64,000 bases of DNA from Flavobacterium fluviale (GTDB taxonomy: Bacteria > Bacteroidota > Bacteroidia > Flavobacteriales > Flavobacteriaceae), in assembly GCF_003312915.1 (NCBI RefSeq), contig NZ_CP030261.1, positions 186,001 through 250,000 on the forward strand, given 5' to 3'. The position numbers were made by a program, and so were the translations under genes. The notes under the pieces were generated by a model that did no database searches, was not told where the DNA came from, and saw only the letters and a program-made list of their open reading frames with translations. Positions 1 through 9,090 of the stretch are shown piece by piece. Position 1 is the stretch's first letter. Every line of letters starts with the position of its first letter.

Positions 1-135
1 GTTATTTTGACTTCAAATGATCTTGATTTACAAAATGATGTTTTCAATTTTTCTTTAAAAAACACTATTTCGTCTTACAGTAATTCTACAATTTCTTCTG
101 GATTTACTTCTATTTGGCTCAAGCCGAAAATATAA
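1..135 (+). CDS. C-terminal end of an unidentified protein (partial)
   Basis: The first reading frame is open from the window edge for 44 codons and stops with TAA at 133-135. The tail is rich in Ser, Thr and Asn and ends in WLKPKI. I do not recognise the family. The opposite strand also has a short open stretch here, but it is interrupted by a stop, so the plus reading is preferred. The copper gene cluster starts about 100 bases downstream in the same direction, so this could be the last part of an upstream copper-related gene. That link is only positional. Confidence 0.35.
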   Translation, partial: VILTSNDLDLQNDVFNFSLKNTISSYSNSTISSGFTSIWLKPKI

Positions 136-233
136 TTATCGTATTTATGACAGCCCATATTGGGTCTTTTTTAAAACGAAATTTTTAATTAATTTTAAAG
201 GAAATAAAATCCTTTACCAAAATATTATATACA

Positions 234-764
234 ATGAAAAAATCAATCATAGCTTTAGCAACAGTACTTACCGTATTATGTAGTGCAAATAACATTCAGG
301 CAAATACAGCAAAATTAGAATCGGGAACAACAGAAATCGTTGATGCGAGTCAGCTTCAATCTGTTTATGATGCTTATTTTACGGTAAAAGATGCCCTTAT
401 TAAAAGTGACAGCAAATTGACTTCGGCGAAAGCCAAAGACTTACTGACAGCGATTACTGCAGTAAAAATGGACAAACTAAAAAGCAACGAACATACGGTT
501 TGGATGAAAGTGGTTAAAAAACTAACTGCCGATGCTAAAAGTATTTCAGCAACAACAGATCTTAAGAAACAACGCGAGACTTTTAAATCTTTATCTAAAA
601 GCACTTACGATCTTATAAAAGTTTCTAATCCAGAACAGCTAATCTACAAGCAATATTGCCCAATGGCAGATGCTGACTGGTTGAGCAAAGAAAAAGCAGT
701 TAAAAATCCGTATTACGGTTCTTCTATGCTGACTTGCGGAAATGTGGTAGAAACGATTAAATAA
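234..764 (+). CDS. DUF3347 domain-containing secreted protein, copper-island associated
   Basis: This 176-residue protein has an N-terminal signal peptide of about 23 residues (MKK, hydrophobic core, ending NIQA) and is likely periplasmic. The rest is a helical DUF3347 domain. Its typical C-terminal signature is visible as YKQYCPMADADWLS followed by NPYYGSSMLTCG, with two Cys and two Met that could bind a soft metal. DUF3347 occurs in Bacteroidota alone or fused to CusB-type efflux adaptors, so a periplasmic copper or silver binding role is plausible but not proven. It is followed after one base by the CxxC/AraC regulator gene, and CopA and the multicopper oxidase lie downstream on the same strand. 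The family call is firm; the function is inferred from family and neighbours. Confidence 0.85.
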   Translation: MKKSIIALATVLTVLCSANNIQANTAKLESGTTEIVDASQLQSVYDAYFTVKDALIKSDSKLTSAKAKDLLTAITAVKMDKLKSNEHTVWMKVVKKLTADAKSISATTDLKKQRETFKSLSKSTYDLIKVSNPEQLIYKQYCPMADADWLSKEKAVKNPYYGSSMLTCGNVVETIK

Positions 765-765
765 T

Positions 766-1326
766 ATGAAGCTTTACATCAAAAATATGGTGTGCAGCCG
801 ATGCAAAATGGTTGTGAAGTCTGAGTTCGAAAAACTCGGACTTCAAACTATTTCTGTTGAATTGGGTGAAGTGGAACTGGTAAAAGAAATCAGCGACGAG
901 CAAAAAGAAGTTCTATTAGAAAACCTTCAAGTTTTGGGTTTTGATTTAATTGACGATAAAAAAACAAAAACCGTCGAAAGAATAAAGAACTTAATTGTCG
1001 ATTTGGTTCATCATAAAAACAATGATTTAAAAATCAATTTGTCCGATTATTTAGCCGAAAATCTAAATCAGGATTATAATTCGCTGAGCAATCTCTTTTC
1101 TGAAATTGAAAATACGACGATTGAAAAGTATTTCATCAGTCAGAAAATCGAAAAAGTAAAAGAATTATTGATTTACAATGAGCTTTCTCTTAGTGAAATT
1201 GCTGATATTTTAAATTACAGTAATGTGGCACATTTGAGCAATCAATTCAAAAAAATTACAGGCTTTACTCCTACTTCGTTCAAACAATCGAAAGATAAAA
1301 AACGTATTCAGATCGAGAATATATAA
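766..1326 (+). CDS. AraC-family regulator with N-terminal HMA-like CxxC domain, probable copper sensor
   Basis: This 186-residue protein combines two modules. Residues 1-65 look like a small heavy-metal-associated fold with a Cys10-x-x-Cys13 motif (MVCSRC) near the start, as in copper chaperones. Residues 70-180 are an AraC-type double helix-turn-helix: LSLSEIADILNYSNVAHLSN then FKKITGFTPTSFK. No sugar-binding cupin domain is present. The simplest reading is a direct metal-responsive activator or repressor that senses Cu(I) through the CxxC head. The gene starts two bases after the DUF3347 stop, so they are probably cotranscribed, and copA follows after a 215-base gap containing a perfect 19-bp inverted repeat. 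Target sites cannot be assigned from this window alone. Confidence 0.85.
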   Translation: MKLYIKNMVCSRCKMVVKSEFEKLGLQTISVELGEVELVKEISDEQKEVLLENLQVLGFDLIDDKKTKTVERIKNLIVDLVHHKNNDLKINLSDYLAENLNQDYNSLSNLFSEIENTTIEKYFISQKIEKVKELLIYNELSLSEIADILNYSNVAHLSNQFKKITGFTPTSFKQSKDKKRIQIENI

Positions 1327-1351
1327 TTCTCAATACGAAAAATTATTCTCC

Positions 1352-1424
1352 CGCAGATTCCGCAGATTGAGCAGATATCCTTTAGATTATTAAAATTAAA
1401 TCTTTTCAATCTGCGGAATCTGCG
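1352..1424. repeat. Intergenic inverted repeat (19-bp perfect arms, cgcagatt words)
   Basis: Arms at 1352-1370 and 1406-1424 are exact reverse complements built from the repeated word cgcagatt. The loop is AT-rich, about 35 bases. There is no adjacent T-run, so it is not a typical terminator. Similar words recur in the palindromic gap at 60440-60730. Confidence 0.85.
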
Positions 1425-1541
1425 AGAAATAAAAACCATTTTTACCCCTTTAGTAAATATTACAAATCATTCCCAAAATTATACAAACCGAACTCACCGA
1501 TACTTCGGAAATTTGCATTGTAATACTTAAAAACCAATACA

Positions 1542-4073
1542 ATGACTCATCAATATATAATTTCAGGAATGTCTTGTAACGGATGCCGAACCAAAGTCGA
1601 AAAAACTTTAAATGAAGTTGAAGGCGTTCAGGCAGAAGTAACTCTGAATCCACCAACCGCAACCATAACAATGGACAAACATGTTCCAACCGAAAAATTC
1701 CAAGAAGTTTTAACTGCGGCGGGAAATTATACTATTGAAATGGATTCTCCTAAAAATCATGGCGAAGCTGCTAAATCTTGCTGTTCGGGTCATAAAAAAG
1801 ACAATCACGATCATCATAAAACAGAAACTAAAAAAGTACATCAGCACAGCGCAAATGGTGTTTATTACTGCCCAATGCATTGCGAAGGCGACAAAACGTA
1901 TAACAAACCCGGAGACTGCCCAGTCTGCGGAATGGATTTAGTACCACAAGTTGCCATAACAGCAACGCAATTTACTTGTCCGATGCATCCGGAAATTGTT
2001 TCAAACGAGCCAGGTGACTGTCCGATCTGCGGAATGGATTTGGTTCCGATGCAGGCTTCTGAAAGTGAAGAAAACAAAACTTATTCTGATCTATTGAAAA
2101 AAATGAAAATTGCGATTTTGTTTACGCTTCCAATTTTCATTATCTCTATGTCAGAAATGATTCCGAATAATCCACTTTATACTATAATGTCTATCGAAAA
2201 GTGGAATTGGGTTCAGCTTTTATTTTCGATTCCTGTTTTGTTTTATGCAGGATGGATGTTTTTCGTTCGCGCTTACAAATCTATTGTGACTTGGAACTTA
2301 AATATGTTTACTTTAATTGGAATTGGAACCAGCGTTGCTTTTCTATTTAGTATTGTTGGAATGTTTTTTCCAGATATTTTTCCAGCAGAGTTCAAATCGC
2401 ATCACGGAACGATTCATTTGTATTTTGAAGCTGCGACTGTTATTATCACTTTAGTTTTATTAGGACAATTATTAGAAGCCAAAGCACACGGACAAACTAA
2501 TGGAGCCATAAAAGAATTATTAAAATTAGCGCCGACAGAAGCCACTTTGGTCGAAAATGGAAATGATAAAGTAATTTCTATTCACAATATTAAAAAAGGC
2601 GATTTACTTCGTGTAAAACCTGGAGAAAAAATTCCGGTTGACGGAAAAATAACTTCTGGCGAAAGCAGCATCGACGAATCTATGATTACGGGAGAACCAA
2701 TTCCAGTAGATAAAAAAACGGGCGATGCGGTAATTTCTGGAACTATAAACGGTACAAAATCGTTTGTTATGATTGCAGAAAAAGTTGGTTCAGAAACCAT
2801 GTTGTCGCAAATTATTCAAATGGTAAATGATGCCAGCAGATCTCGCGCTCCAATTCAGAAATTAGCCGATCGTGTTTCTAAATATTTTGTTCCTACAGTT
2901 GTTATTATTTCGATTGTAACCTTTTTTGCATGGGCAAAATTTGGTCCAGAACCCGCTTACGTTTACGGATTAATCAATGCCATTGCCGTTTTAATTATTG
3001 CCTGTCCGTGCGCACTTGGGTTAGCAACTCCAATGTCCGTTATGGTTGGCGTGGGTAAAGGTGCCCAAAACGGAATCCTGATCAAAAATGCCGAAGCCCT
3101 AGAAAACATGAATAAAATTGATGTTTTAATTACCGATAAAACAGGAACAATTACCGAAGGAAAACCATCTGTAGAAAAAATTTATGCAATTCATAGTGAC
3201 GAAGATTTTCTGCTTGAAAACATAGCTTCTTTGAATCAACATAGTGAACATCCTTTGGCGCAAGCTGTAGTCAATTTCGCTAAAGCAAAAAACAGTTCTC
3301 TGAAAGAAGTTCAAGGTTTTGAAACCATAGCGGGAAAAGGTGTTGTAGGAACGATAGAAAACAAAAAAGTCGCTTTAGGAAATAAAAAATTAATGGAAGA
3401 AATAGGCGCTTCTGTTGCTGATGATTTAGAAAGTAAGGTAACTGCTGAGCAAAATCTTGGAAAAACCATTTCATATATCGCAATTGAAAAAGAAGTTTTA
3501 GGTTTTGTTGCCATTACCGATGCCATCAAAGAAAATAGTGCAAAAGCCATTAAAGAATTAATAGATCAAGGTGTTGAAGTTATCATGATGACGGGCGATA
3601 ATCACAATACCGCAAAAGCCGTTGCTGAACATTTGCATCTAAGTTCCTTCAAAGCCGATTGCCTTCCGGAAGATAAATTGAAAGAAATCGAACGCCTTCA
3701 AGCACAAGGGAAAATTGTGGCAATGGCAGGTGACGGAATCAATGATGCTCCTGCTTTAGCGCAATCCAATATCGGAATTGCGATGGGAACAGGAACTGAT
3801 GTTGCGATTGAAAGTGCAAAAATTACTTTAGTAAAAGGCGATTTAAACGGAATTGTAAAAGCAAAAAACCTCAGCCATGCTGTAATGTCAAATATCAAAC
3901 AGAATTTATTTTTTGCTTTTATCTACAATACTTTAGGCGTACCAATTGCAGCAGGAATTTTATATCCATTTTTAGGAATATTGCTTTCGCCGATGTTGGC
4001 CGCGGTTGCAATGAGTTTGAGTTCTGTTTCGGTAATTGTAAATGCTCTGCGATTGCGAAATCTAAAATTGTAG
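1542..4073 (+). CDS. copA: Copper-translocating P1B-type ATPase (CopA-like)
   Basis: This 843-residue heavy-metal ATPase probably exports Cu(I) from the cytoplasm. An HMA domain carries GMSCNGC (Cys12, Cys15). A linker rich in Cys and His follows (Cys80-Cys81, several His to about 102). Two heavy-metal-binding domains of the YYCPMH...[10 protein letters not shown] type sit at about 108-135 and 144-170. The transmembrane core has the CPC metal motif at 488-490. The catalytic aspartate is Asp532 in DKTGT. The actuator motif ITGEP, the SEHPLA motif of the nucleotide domain and the GDGINDAPA hinge are all present. It is longer than basic CopA because of the extra N-terminal metal domains. It follows the CxxC/AraC regulator and precedes the multicopper oxidase. 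Cu(I) specificity rests on CPC and context; silver is possible too. Confidence 0.95.
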   Translation: MTHQYIISGMSCNGCRTKVEKTLNEVEGVQAEVTLNPPTATITMDKHVPTEKFQEVLTAAGNYTIEMDSPKNHGEAAKSCCSGHKKDNHDHHKTETKKVHQHSANGVYYCPMHCEGDKTYNKPGDCPVCGMDLVPQVAITATQFTCPMHPEIVSNEPGDCPICGMDLVPMQASESEENKTYSDLLKKMKIAILFTLPIFIISMSEMIPNNPLYTIMSIEKWNWVQLLFSIPVLFYAGWMFFVRAYKSIVTWNLNMFTLIGIGTSVAFLFSIVGMFFPDIFPAEFKSHHGTIHLYFEAATVIITLVLLGQLLEAKAHGQTNGAIKELLKLAPTEATLVENGNDKVISIHNIKKGDLLRVKPGEKIPVDGKITSGESSIDESMITGEPIPVDKKTGDAVISGTINGTKSFVMIAEKVGSETMLSQIIQMVNDASRSRAPIQKLADRVSKYFVPTVVIISIVTFFAWAKFGPEPAYVYGLINAIAVLIIACPCALGLATPMSVMVGVGKGAQNGILIKNAEALENMNKIDVLITDKTGTITEGKPSVEKIYAIHSDEDFLLENIASLNQHSEHPLAQAVVNFAKAKNSSLKEVQGFETIAGKGVVGTIENKKVALGNKKLMEEIGASVADDLESKVTAEQNLGKTISYIAIEKEVLGFVAITDAIKENSAKAIKELIDQGVEVIMMTGDNHNTAKAVAEHLHLSSFKADCLPEDKLKEIERLQAQGKIVAMAGDGINDAPALAQSNIGIAMGTGTDVAIESAKITLVKGDLNGIVKAKNLSHAVMSNIKQNLFFAFIYNTLGVPIAAGILYPFLGILLSPMLAAVAMSLSSVSVIVNALRLRNLKL

Positions 4074-4093
4074 GTTGGAACGTAATTATTTTC

Positions 4094-4221
4094 AACGCAT
4101 AGAAACATAGTTTTGCATTGTGCGTAAAGGCGTTTCACTTGCATCAATACACATAGCTATGTGTGGAAACTTGTTTCTTTTATTCTCTTTTTAGACATAA
4201 AACTCTATGTCTCTATGTGTT
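4094..4221. repeat. Palindromic dispersed element (acacatag type), full-length copy
   Basis: Outer arms at 4094-4110 and 4205-4221 are reverse complements with two mismatches in 17. The centre holds a perfect 16-bp palindrome, acacatagctatgtgt, at 4149-4164. A partial copy lies at 57874-57946 with the same order of words: cacatag, catag, tttca-ttgcat-aat, cacatagctat. It fills most of the gap between copA and the multicopper oxidase gene. Confidence 0.8.
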
Positions 4222-4272
4222 AAAAATAAGTTGTGTTCAATTTAGACCAACGATTTAAAATTATTATTTATC

Positions 4273-6510
4273 ATGAAAATTAAATACTTCTTTATACTTT
4301 TCTTAATTGCTTTTCAGCTGAAAGCCCAAAAAGTGGTGCGTTACGATTTGCACGTTCGTGATACCATTGTCAATTTTTCGGGTAAAGAAAAACGAGCGAT
4401 TTCCGTGAATGGACAAATTCCGATGCCGACTTTGACTTTTACGGAAGGTGATATTGCCGAAATTTATGTTCATAACGAACTCAAAAAAGAAAGTACTTCA
4501 ATGCACTGGCATGGATTATTTCTTCCCAATAAAGAAGATGGTGTTCCGTATTTAACTCAAATGCCGATTGAGCCTGGAACAACTCATAAATATTCTTTTC
4601 CGATTATTCAGAATGGAACGTATTGGTATCACAGCCATTCTGGTCTTCAGGAACAAATTGGTTTGTACGGACTTTTTATCATCAATAAGAAAAAAGACGA
4701 TTCAACAATCAGAAAGGGAATCGACGATTTACCGACAATTCCAGTTATTTTAAGCGAGTGGTCGGATTTGAAACCTGAAAATATTCAGCGAATGCTGCAC
4801 AATGCCAACGATTGGTTTGCTATCAAAAAAGGAACAACGCAAAGTTACGCCGAAGCGTTAAAACAAGGACATTTTTCAACCAAGGTTACCAACGAATGGA
4901 AGAGAATGAATGCCATGGATGTTAGCGATGTTTTTTACGAAAAGTTTCTTCTTAATGGTAAAAACGAGCAACAGCTTTCTGATTTTAAACCCGGTTCGAA
5001 AGTCCGCTTAAGAATTGCAAACGGAGGCGCTTCCAGTTATTTCTGGCTGACTTACGGCGGAGGAAAAATCACCGTTGTAGCTAGTGACGGAAATGACGTT
5101 GAACCTGTAGAAGTCGATCGTTTAATTATTGCCGTTTCTGAAACCTATGATGTTGTGGTTACAATTCCAGAAGATAATAAATCTTTTGCTTTTTTGGCTA
5201 CAGCCGAAGATCGAACAGGATCTGCTTCTTTATTTTTAGGAAATGGGAAAAAACAGCCCATCCATCATCTTTCAAAACTTAAGTATTTTGAAGGCATGAA
5301 AATGATGAACGATATGATGAAAATGAACGGCGAAATGAACGATATGGGTATGAATATGTCCTTGAATAAAATGGACATGAATGCCGTAATGTATCCCGAA
5401 ATTTCGGGCGAAGACGAAAATTCGAAACCAATGGATCATTCTGGTCATAATATGGAAGGGATGGAAATGAAAAGTGACAGCACTGAAACCTCCGAAATTG
5501 TGACTTTGAATTACGGAATGCTGAAATCGCCTTTTAAAACCAATCTTCCAAAAGATGCACCTGTAAAAGAATTGCGCTTTACGCTCTCTGGAAATATGAA
5601 TCGTTATGTGTGGAGTTTGGATAATAAAGTAGTTTCTGAAACCGATAAGATTTTAATTAAAAAAGGAGAGAACGTTCGTATTGTTTTATACAATGGTTCG
5701 ATGATGCGCCACCCGATGCATTTACACGGACATGATTTTAGAATATTAAACGAACATGGCGATTATTCACCGCTAAAAAATGTCATTGATATTATGCCGA
5801 TGGAAACCGACACAATCGAGTTTCAGGCAAATGCTGATGGTGACTGGTTTTTCCACTGTCATATTTTATATCATATGATGGCTGGAATGGGGAGAATTTT
5901 CAGTTACGAAAATTCAGCACCAAATCCGTTGATTCATCATCCTGAAATGGCTTTCAAAATGTTGAAAATGGACGACCGTATGTTTCATTTTATGGCAGAA
6001 AATGATTTTGCCAGTAACGGAAATGATGGTGAAGCGATGTTCAGTAACACCCGTTGGAGCATTGGAACGGAATGGAGATTGGGTTACAACGACAAACACG
6101 GTTATGAAACGGAAACTCATATTGGACGTTACATTGGAAAGAATCAATGGTTAATGCCTTTTATAGGTTTTGACTGGCGTTATCGCAAAATGGGAATGGA
6201 CGAACAGGAACAGAATCTTTTTGGACAAAGTAATACCAAAGACAATCGTTCGGTTTTTAGTGCGGGTGTAGAATATAATTTACCAATGCTCATAAAAGCA
6301 CAAGTTGAGGTTTATACGGATGGAAATGTTCGTTTACAGTTTGAACGAAAAGATATTCCGCTTTCGCAAAGACTTCGAATGAATTTGATGTGGAATACAG
6401 ATAAAGAATACATGGCTGGCTTAAAATATATCGTTGCCCGAAACTTCGGAATTACAACACATTATGACAGCGACATGGGAATTGGCTTTGGGGTTAATTT
6501 GAATTATTAA
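4273..6510 (+). CDS. Secreted multicopper oxidase with a CopB/barrel-like C-terminal extension
   Basis: This 745-residue protein starts with a signal peptide (about 18 residues, ending LKA-Q), so it acts outside the cytoplasm. Cupredoxin domains carry all four multicopper oxidase motifs: HWHG at 78-81, HSH at 120-122, HPMHLHGH at 480-487, and HCHILYHMMAGM with Cys529, His534 and the axial Met539. A Met-rich segment at about 335-400 (many M in MKMMNDMMK-like runs) resembles the CueO/CopA copper-binding insert, suggesting cuprous oxidase activity. After about residue 580 the protein continues for roughly 160 residues of alternating aromatic strands (RWSIGTEWRLGY, GLKYIVARNFGITTHY, ending FGVNLNY). 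These look like the outer-membrane copper protein CopB. The fusion of oxidase and barrel-like part is inferred from sequence style. Neighbouring copA supports a copper detoxification role. Confidence 0.9.
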   Translation: MKIKYFFILFLIAFQLKAQKVVRYDLHVRDTIVNFSGKEKRAISVNGQIPMPTLTFTEGDIAEIYVHNELKKESTSMHWHGLFLPNKEDGVPYLTQMPIEPGTTHKYSFPIIQNGTYWYHSHSGLQEQIGLYGLFIINKKKDDSTIRKGIDDLPTIPVILSEWSDLKPENIQRMLHNANDWFAIKKGTTQSYAEALKQGHFSTKVTNEWKRMNAMDVSDVFYEKFLLNGKNEQQLSDFKPGSKVRLRIANGGASSYFWLTYGGGKITVVASDGNDVEPVEVDRLIIAVSETYDVVVTIPEDNKSFAFLATAEDRTGSASLFLGNGKKQPIHHLSKLKYFEGMKMMNDMMKMNGEMNDMGMNMSLNKMDMNAVMYPEISGEDENSKPMDHSGHNMEGMEMKSDSTETSEIVTLNYGMLKSPFKTNLPKDAPVKELRFTLSGNMNRYVWSLDNKVVSETDKILIKKGENVRIVLYNGSMMRHPMHLHGHDFRILNEHGDYSPLKNVIDIMPMETDTIEFQANADGDWFFHCHILYHMMAGMGRIFSYENSAPNPLIHHPEMAFKMLKMDDRMFHFMAENDFASNGNDGEAMFSNTRWSIGTEWRLGYNDKHGYETETHIGRYIGKNQWLMPFIGFDWRYRKMGMDEQEQNLFGQSNTKDNRSVFSAGVEYNLPMLIKAQVEVYTDGNVRLQFERKDIPLSQRLRMNLMWNTDKEYMAGLKYIVARNFGITTHYDSDMGIGFGVNLNY

Positions 6511-6605
6511 ATAAAATTTAAAGAACGAAAAATCACTATAAATCATATATTAGCTTAAAAAAAGGAATCAATTTAACTTTTATTATTACTCTTAAATAAG
6601 CCATC

Positions 6606-7751
6606 ATGAAAGATCAATATTGTTATATTGAATTCGATTTTACAAATGAAACGAACTTTGAAGACTTAAAAAGTGTATTCGAAATAATAAAAGATTCTAA
6701 AAACAATCATGTTGAAAGAGATGATCAATTTTGGATTGAGACATTTCCTAAATATGCTTTAGAAAAATTTACATTCTCTGATTCGGACTTAAAACCAAAA
6801 TTTGACACATCAAAAGATACGGATACTAATTGGCATTTTTATTCGCTTATTGATTTATTGGTTATTAATTATGAAATAGAATATATTGACTTAAAAAAAA
6901 TAGATAATAAAGGTGTTATTGTATATGATCCATATTCTTATCCATATGGAGGAATAGAAGGACTTATTACATTTATAGAATCTTTCAATTCCTATCCAAA
7001 ATTATACGACGATGGAACAGGGATATATAATTATCACGATGAAAAAGTAAAAAAAACTAAAAAATCTATATGGTCTTTTTTAAATTTTAAAAATCTCTAC
7101 AAATATTTTATCTACTTGTTGTTTATCACTTTATTACTTAGTTGCAACAAAAAAAATGATTTACAATTTGAAAAAGATGTAATGTATGAAGTTTATCCTG
7201 CATTAATTGATTCTGTTTGGGTAAATGCTATGCTAACTTACGTCCCGCCTCCACCACCAGGAATAGATCCTTCAGAATATACACTGAATCGACGAAATGA
7301 ATCAAACAAAAGATTCAATAAAGAATTAGCAGAATTTAAAAAAAAGAAATTTCCTGTTGATCTTGTTTTTTTGGATAAAACAGTTGTAAGGGACAATTCT
7401 AAAGAACTTCAAAAACACTTCAAAGATGCTATACCATCAGAAGACAATACTTTAGATACTCTTAATTATAAATTTAACAAAAAAAAACTGAATTCTTATC
7501 AAGCTTTTAAGCTTCATTACGTTCCAAGAATACCATGTGGAACTGACAGAAGATTTTATAACGAATGTTGTTATTCTGTACGAGGAGTATTCATTTTAAG
7601 TAGAATTCAATTTGATGACGAAAAAAAATACGGCTTACTTACTGCAGAAATCAATTGCGGTGATATGTGCACTTACAAATATCGAATTTTCATCAAAAAA
7701 GTAGAAGAGAAATGGGTAATTGACAAAATAGAAAAAGCATGGATTGCATAA
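6606..7751 (+). CDS. Unrecognised protein with internal lipoprotein-like signal (possible gene fusion)
   Basis: This 381-residue protein matches no family I recognise. Residues 1-160 form an acidic, aromatic-rich soluble domain of the size of small immunity-type proteins. Residues 164-179 are a strongly hydrophobic stretch, directly followed by a lipobox-like LLSC with Cys180 and a charged CNKKN start, exactly as in an N-terminal lipoprotein signal. Residues 181-381 form a second domain with paired Cys near the end (PCGTDRRFYNECC, NCGDMC). No Met lies between residue 1 and the hydrophobic stretch, so an internal ATG start for the lipoprotein part is not available. The two halves may be a fusion, or the middle may be a membrane anchor. 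It sits in an AT-rich accessory patch. Confidence 0.6.
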   Translation: MKDQYCYIEFDFTNETNFEDLKSVFEIIKDSKNNHVERDDQFWIETFPKYALEKFTFSDSDLKPKFDTSKDTDTNWHFYSLIDLLVINYEIEYIDLKKIDNKGVIVYDPYSYPYGGIEGLITFIESFNSYPKLYDDGTGIYNYHDEKVKKTKKSIWSFLNFKNLYKYFIYLLFITLLLSCNKKNDLQFEKDVMYEVYPALIDSVWVNAMLTYVPPPPPGIDPSEYTLNRRNESNKRFNKELAEFKKKKFPVDLVFLDKTVVRDNSKELQKHFKDAIPSEDNTLDTLNYKFNKKKLNSYQAFKLHYVPRIPCGTDRRFYNECCYSVRGVFILSRIQFDDEKKYGLLTAEINCGDMCTYKYRIFIKKVEEKWVIDKIEKAWIA

Positions 7752-7792
7752 TGGCATTACTTTTGAAATAAGCATATTATACTCTTAACTTC

Positions 7793-8113
7793 ATGAACCA
7801 AACTCTTTTCCTTTTATTACTAGCTTTACCAATGATTTTTCAAATTATATTTGGAAGAAAAGCGATTGGCGAAAGCATAAAACTAACTTTTTTTAAAGTC
7901 TGTTTAATTACCTTTCTTTCTCAATTTATATTTTTCATCATTGCGTTTAAAATACTTTCAAACAAACTGCAATCGGAATCAAACGGACAAATTCACTGCG
8001 GAATGCCTTTTGTTGGATTGATAGGTTTAGAAATCTTGAGATCCATAATCATATTGGTCATAATTTTTATTCAATTTTTAATAAAGAGATCATATAATCG
8101 CAATAATAATTAA
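7793..8113 (+). CDS. Small hypothetical membrane protein
   Basis: This 106-residue protein has three predicted membrane segments (about residues 4-20, 34-56, 74-95) and a basic, Asn-rich tail. I recognise no domain. It lies 41 bases after the lipoprotein-like gene and ends 3 bases before the next start, so it is probably cotranscribed with its neighbours. A single Cys sits in the loop near GQIHCGMP. Coding status is supported by length, membrane pattern and tight spacing only. Confidence 0.55.
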   Translation: MNQTLFLLLLALPMIFQIIFGRKAIGESIKLTFFKVCLITFLSQFIFFIIAFKILSNKLQSESNGQIHCGMPFVGLIGLEILRSIIILVIIFIQFLIKRSYNRNNN

Positions 8114-8116
8114 AAG

Positions 8117-8797
8117 ATGAAAGTAATTTCTATTCTACTAGTTTTCTATTTTAATAATGCCTATGCTCAATTTGCAATAATTAAAGATCACAATGGGTCT
8201 GTAAATATTAGAACTGAAGATTCAAAAGGAAATAACATTTCAGACAAATTGAACAACGGTTTTGTAGTATATTGTTTCGAACCAAAAAACAATTGGATCA
8301 ACATCGATTATTCTAAAAACAATAAGGATTTAAGTGGTTATTTATACAAAGACAGAATTAAATATTTATCTGAATTCGCAAAAATTCCATTAGTAAAAGA
8401 AACTAAAACTAAGGTAGTTTTCCAGAAAGACGACCTTACGATTAGTATCGAAAGTAAAAATTTTGAATCAAATACAGCAAAGCTCACTTTTTCAAAAGAC
8501 AAATCTTTTCTAGAGAAAATCAACGGAAGACAATTTTGGGGAACTGATGGCAGAATACCTAAAACAGCGTTTAAAACCATAACTGTAGTAATAGGAACCA
8601 AAGCGATTGAGCTTCCTAAAAATGCTTTCGAGGATTTATTTGAACCAAGCCTTTTTAATACAAAAATAAATTATGACCAGAGTTCTAACACTTTATACAT
8701 TTCTTCTGCTAATAGTGATGGAGCTGGAAGCTATGAATTGGTTTGGATTATAGAAAAAGGGCAGTATAAAGAGCGCAAAATTGCTTATGGTTTTTAA
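8117..8797 (+). CDS. Secreted protein with N-terminal bacterial SH3-like domain
   Basis: This 226-residue protein begins with a signal peptide ending NAYA-Q at about residue 18. Residues 20-85 resemble a bacterial SH3 repeat: DHNGSVNIRTEDSKGNN, then a turn and NNWINIDY, then a strand ending GYLYKDRIKYL. Such domains usually bind peptidoglycan or other ligands in the envelope. The remaining 140 residues are mostly beta-strand-like and unrecognised, ending with SSNTLYISSANSDGAGSYEL and a VWIIEKGQYKERKI strand. It follows the small membrane protein by 3 bases. The role is unknown; envelope location is well supported. Confidence 0.65.
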   Translation: MKVISILLVFYFNNAYAQFAIIKDHNGSVNIRTEDSKGNNISDKLNNGFVVYCFEPKNNWINIDYSKNNKDLSGYLYKDRIKYLSEFAKIPLVKETKTKVVFQKDDLTISIESKNFESNTAKLTFSKDKSFLEKINGRQFWGTDGRIPKTAFKTITVVIGTKAIELPKNAFEDLFEPSLFNTKINYDQSSNTLYISSANSDGAGSYELVWIIEKGQYKERKIAYGF

Positions 8798-8908
8798 TTT
8801 CAAAATGACTTTTACAAAAACATTAACAGTCAAATTATTCTCACAAATAAGAAACAATTTATATTTGAATCACCAATTATAATTTCTAACACTAAAAAAC
8901 ATTTAAAA

Positions 8909-9070
8909 ATGACAAAAGTTATTACAATCGTTACCGTTGCTTTATTTACAATTGGCGTAAATGCTCAAGATGCTGCGCCTGTTAAAAAAGAAAAAGCAAA
9001 AAAAGAATCATGCTGTAAAAAAACGTCAACGGATAAAAAAGACAAAAAATCTTGTTGTATTAAAAAATAA
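8909..9070 (+). CDS. 53-residue secreted Lys-rich peptide with two Cys-Cys pairs
   Basis: A short frame begins with ATG at 8909 and stops at 9068-9070. It encodes a clear signal peptide (MTKVITIVTVALFTIGVNAQ) followed by about 33 mature residues dominated by Lys, with two CC pairs in KKESCCKK and KKSCCIKK. An exact bidirectional hairpin terminator follows within 21 bases, which supports a genuine transcription unit. The duplicated CC-plus-Lys pattern could bind a metal or form disulfides. The copper genes nearby make metal binding attractive but unproven. Similar small flavobacterial proteins are usually left unannotated because of length. Confidence 0.65.
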   Translation: MTKVITIVTVALFTIGVNAQDAAPVKKEKAKKESCCKKTSTDKKDKKSCCIKK

Positions 9071-9090
9071 TTGAAATTAGTATTTCAACA

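Noticed and set aside
75..158. A 27-codon minus-strand frame (MGCHKYDN...) at the window start
   Set aside because: It is followed by in-frame stop and further open sequence without a start. The opposite strand is open through the same bases without interruption, so this is more likely a shadow.
1865..2077. Minus-strand frame opposite copA metal domains
   Set aside because: It mirrors the repeated [12 protein letters not shown] region of copA; its repetitive look comes from the duplicated domain.
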